A stretch of 22,125 nucleotides of DNA from NCBI GenBank assembly GCA_037385045.1, contig JARRNJ010000041.1, positions 1 to 22,125 of the forward strand. The letters are read 5' to 3'. Positions 21,982 to 22,125 of the stretch are shown one piece after another (positions within the stretch are counted from its first letter, which is position 1; every line of letters starts with the position of its first letter). Made by a program: the position numbers and the translations under genes. Below the pieces are notes generated by a model. The model made no database searches, was not told the DNA's origin, and was given only the letters and a program-made list of their open reading frames with translations. Source of the DNA: JARRNJ01 sp037385045. GTDB lineage: Bacteria > Pseudomonadota > Gammaproteobacteria > JASBUN01.

Positions 21982-22125
21982 TTCGTGCCGCAACTTACTC
22001 CTATCCGGCAATTCTAGCGTCCGGCCAACGCAACGTCGGGCCCGATGGCCGGTGTCCGCCGCCCATTGCGGCGGGACCGGGCCCGCCGTGGTCGCGGCGA
22101 CAACCCGGGCCCGCACTCCAAGCCC

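Overview
The window is about 22 kb of GC-rich, densely packed chromosomal DNA with short intergenic gaps, strong Shine-Dalgarno sites and GTGA/ATGA start-stop overlaps. The gene content suggests a gammaproteobacterium or close relative with nitrogen-oxide and sulfur metabolism: a NirK nitrite reductase behind an FNR/DNR-type box, a DsrC/TusE-family protein divergent from a CysB-type regulator, a TauE/SafE exporter, and several gammaproteobacterial household genes. This taxonomic reading is inference; there is no rRNA in the window.

Layout. (1) 1-1.2 kb: the 5' part of an EF-G-like translational GTPase on the minus strand, cut by the window edge. A small decayed reading frame lies upstream of it. 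(2) 1.9-4.0 kb: nirK (plus, Tat signal) with an FNR/DNR box, convergent with dsbG (minus). (3) 4.2-5.4 kb: an infA-type IF-1 gene with a long leader, convergent with a dienelactone-hydrolase-family gene. (4) 5.7-6.7 kb: a RarD/EamA transporter preceded by a possible 15-codon leader ORF. (5) 6.8-8.3 kb: a DsrC-like protein lacking the redox cysteines, divergent from a CysB-type LysR regulator. (6) 8.3-13.6 kb: a gene-poor 0.7-kb leader region, then a complete five-gene branched-chain-amino-acid-type ABC importer operon (Tat-exported binding protein, LivH, LivM, LivG, LivF). (7) 13.6-15.6 kb: a repeat-rich tract with ten exact copies of a 7-bp unit and four related ~160-230 bp elements sharing inverted (CGCAGAG)-rich ends. 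A GST gene lies between the third and fourth elements. (8) 15.6-17.6 kb: DedA (minus), TauE/SafE (plus) and a VanZ-like protein (minus). (9) 17.6-19.7 kb: a SagB/ThcOx-type double nitroreductase-domain protein, convergent with a broken molybdenum-carrier gene. (10) 20.0-21.9 kb: a 650-residue protein that joins a Clp1/Grc3-like P-loop polynucleotide-kinase module to an RNase-Z-like metallo-beta-lactamase module.

The most interesting item is the Clp1-like kinase/RNase-Z-like fusion. It puts two RNA-end-processing activities, 5'-OH phosphorylation and 3' endonucleolytic trimming, in one bacterial polypeptide. Other points worth following are the cysteine-less DsrC-like protein with its divergent regulator, the tandem and inverted repeat family, the internally deleted molybdenum-carrier gene, and the translationally coupled leader ORF of rarD.
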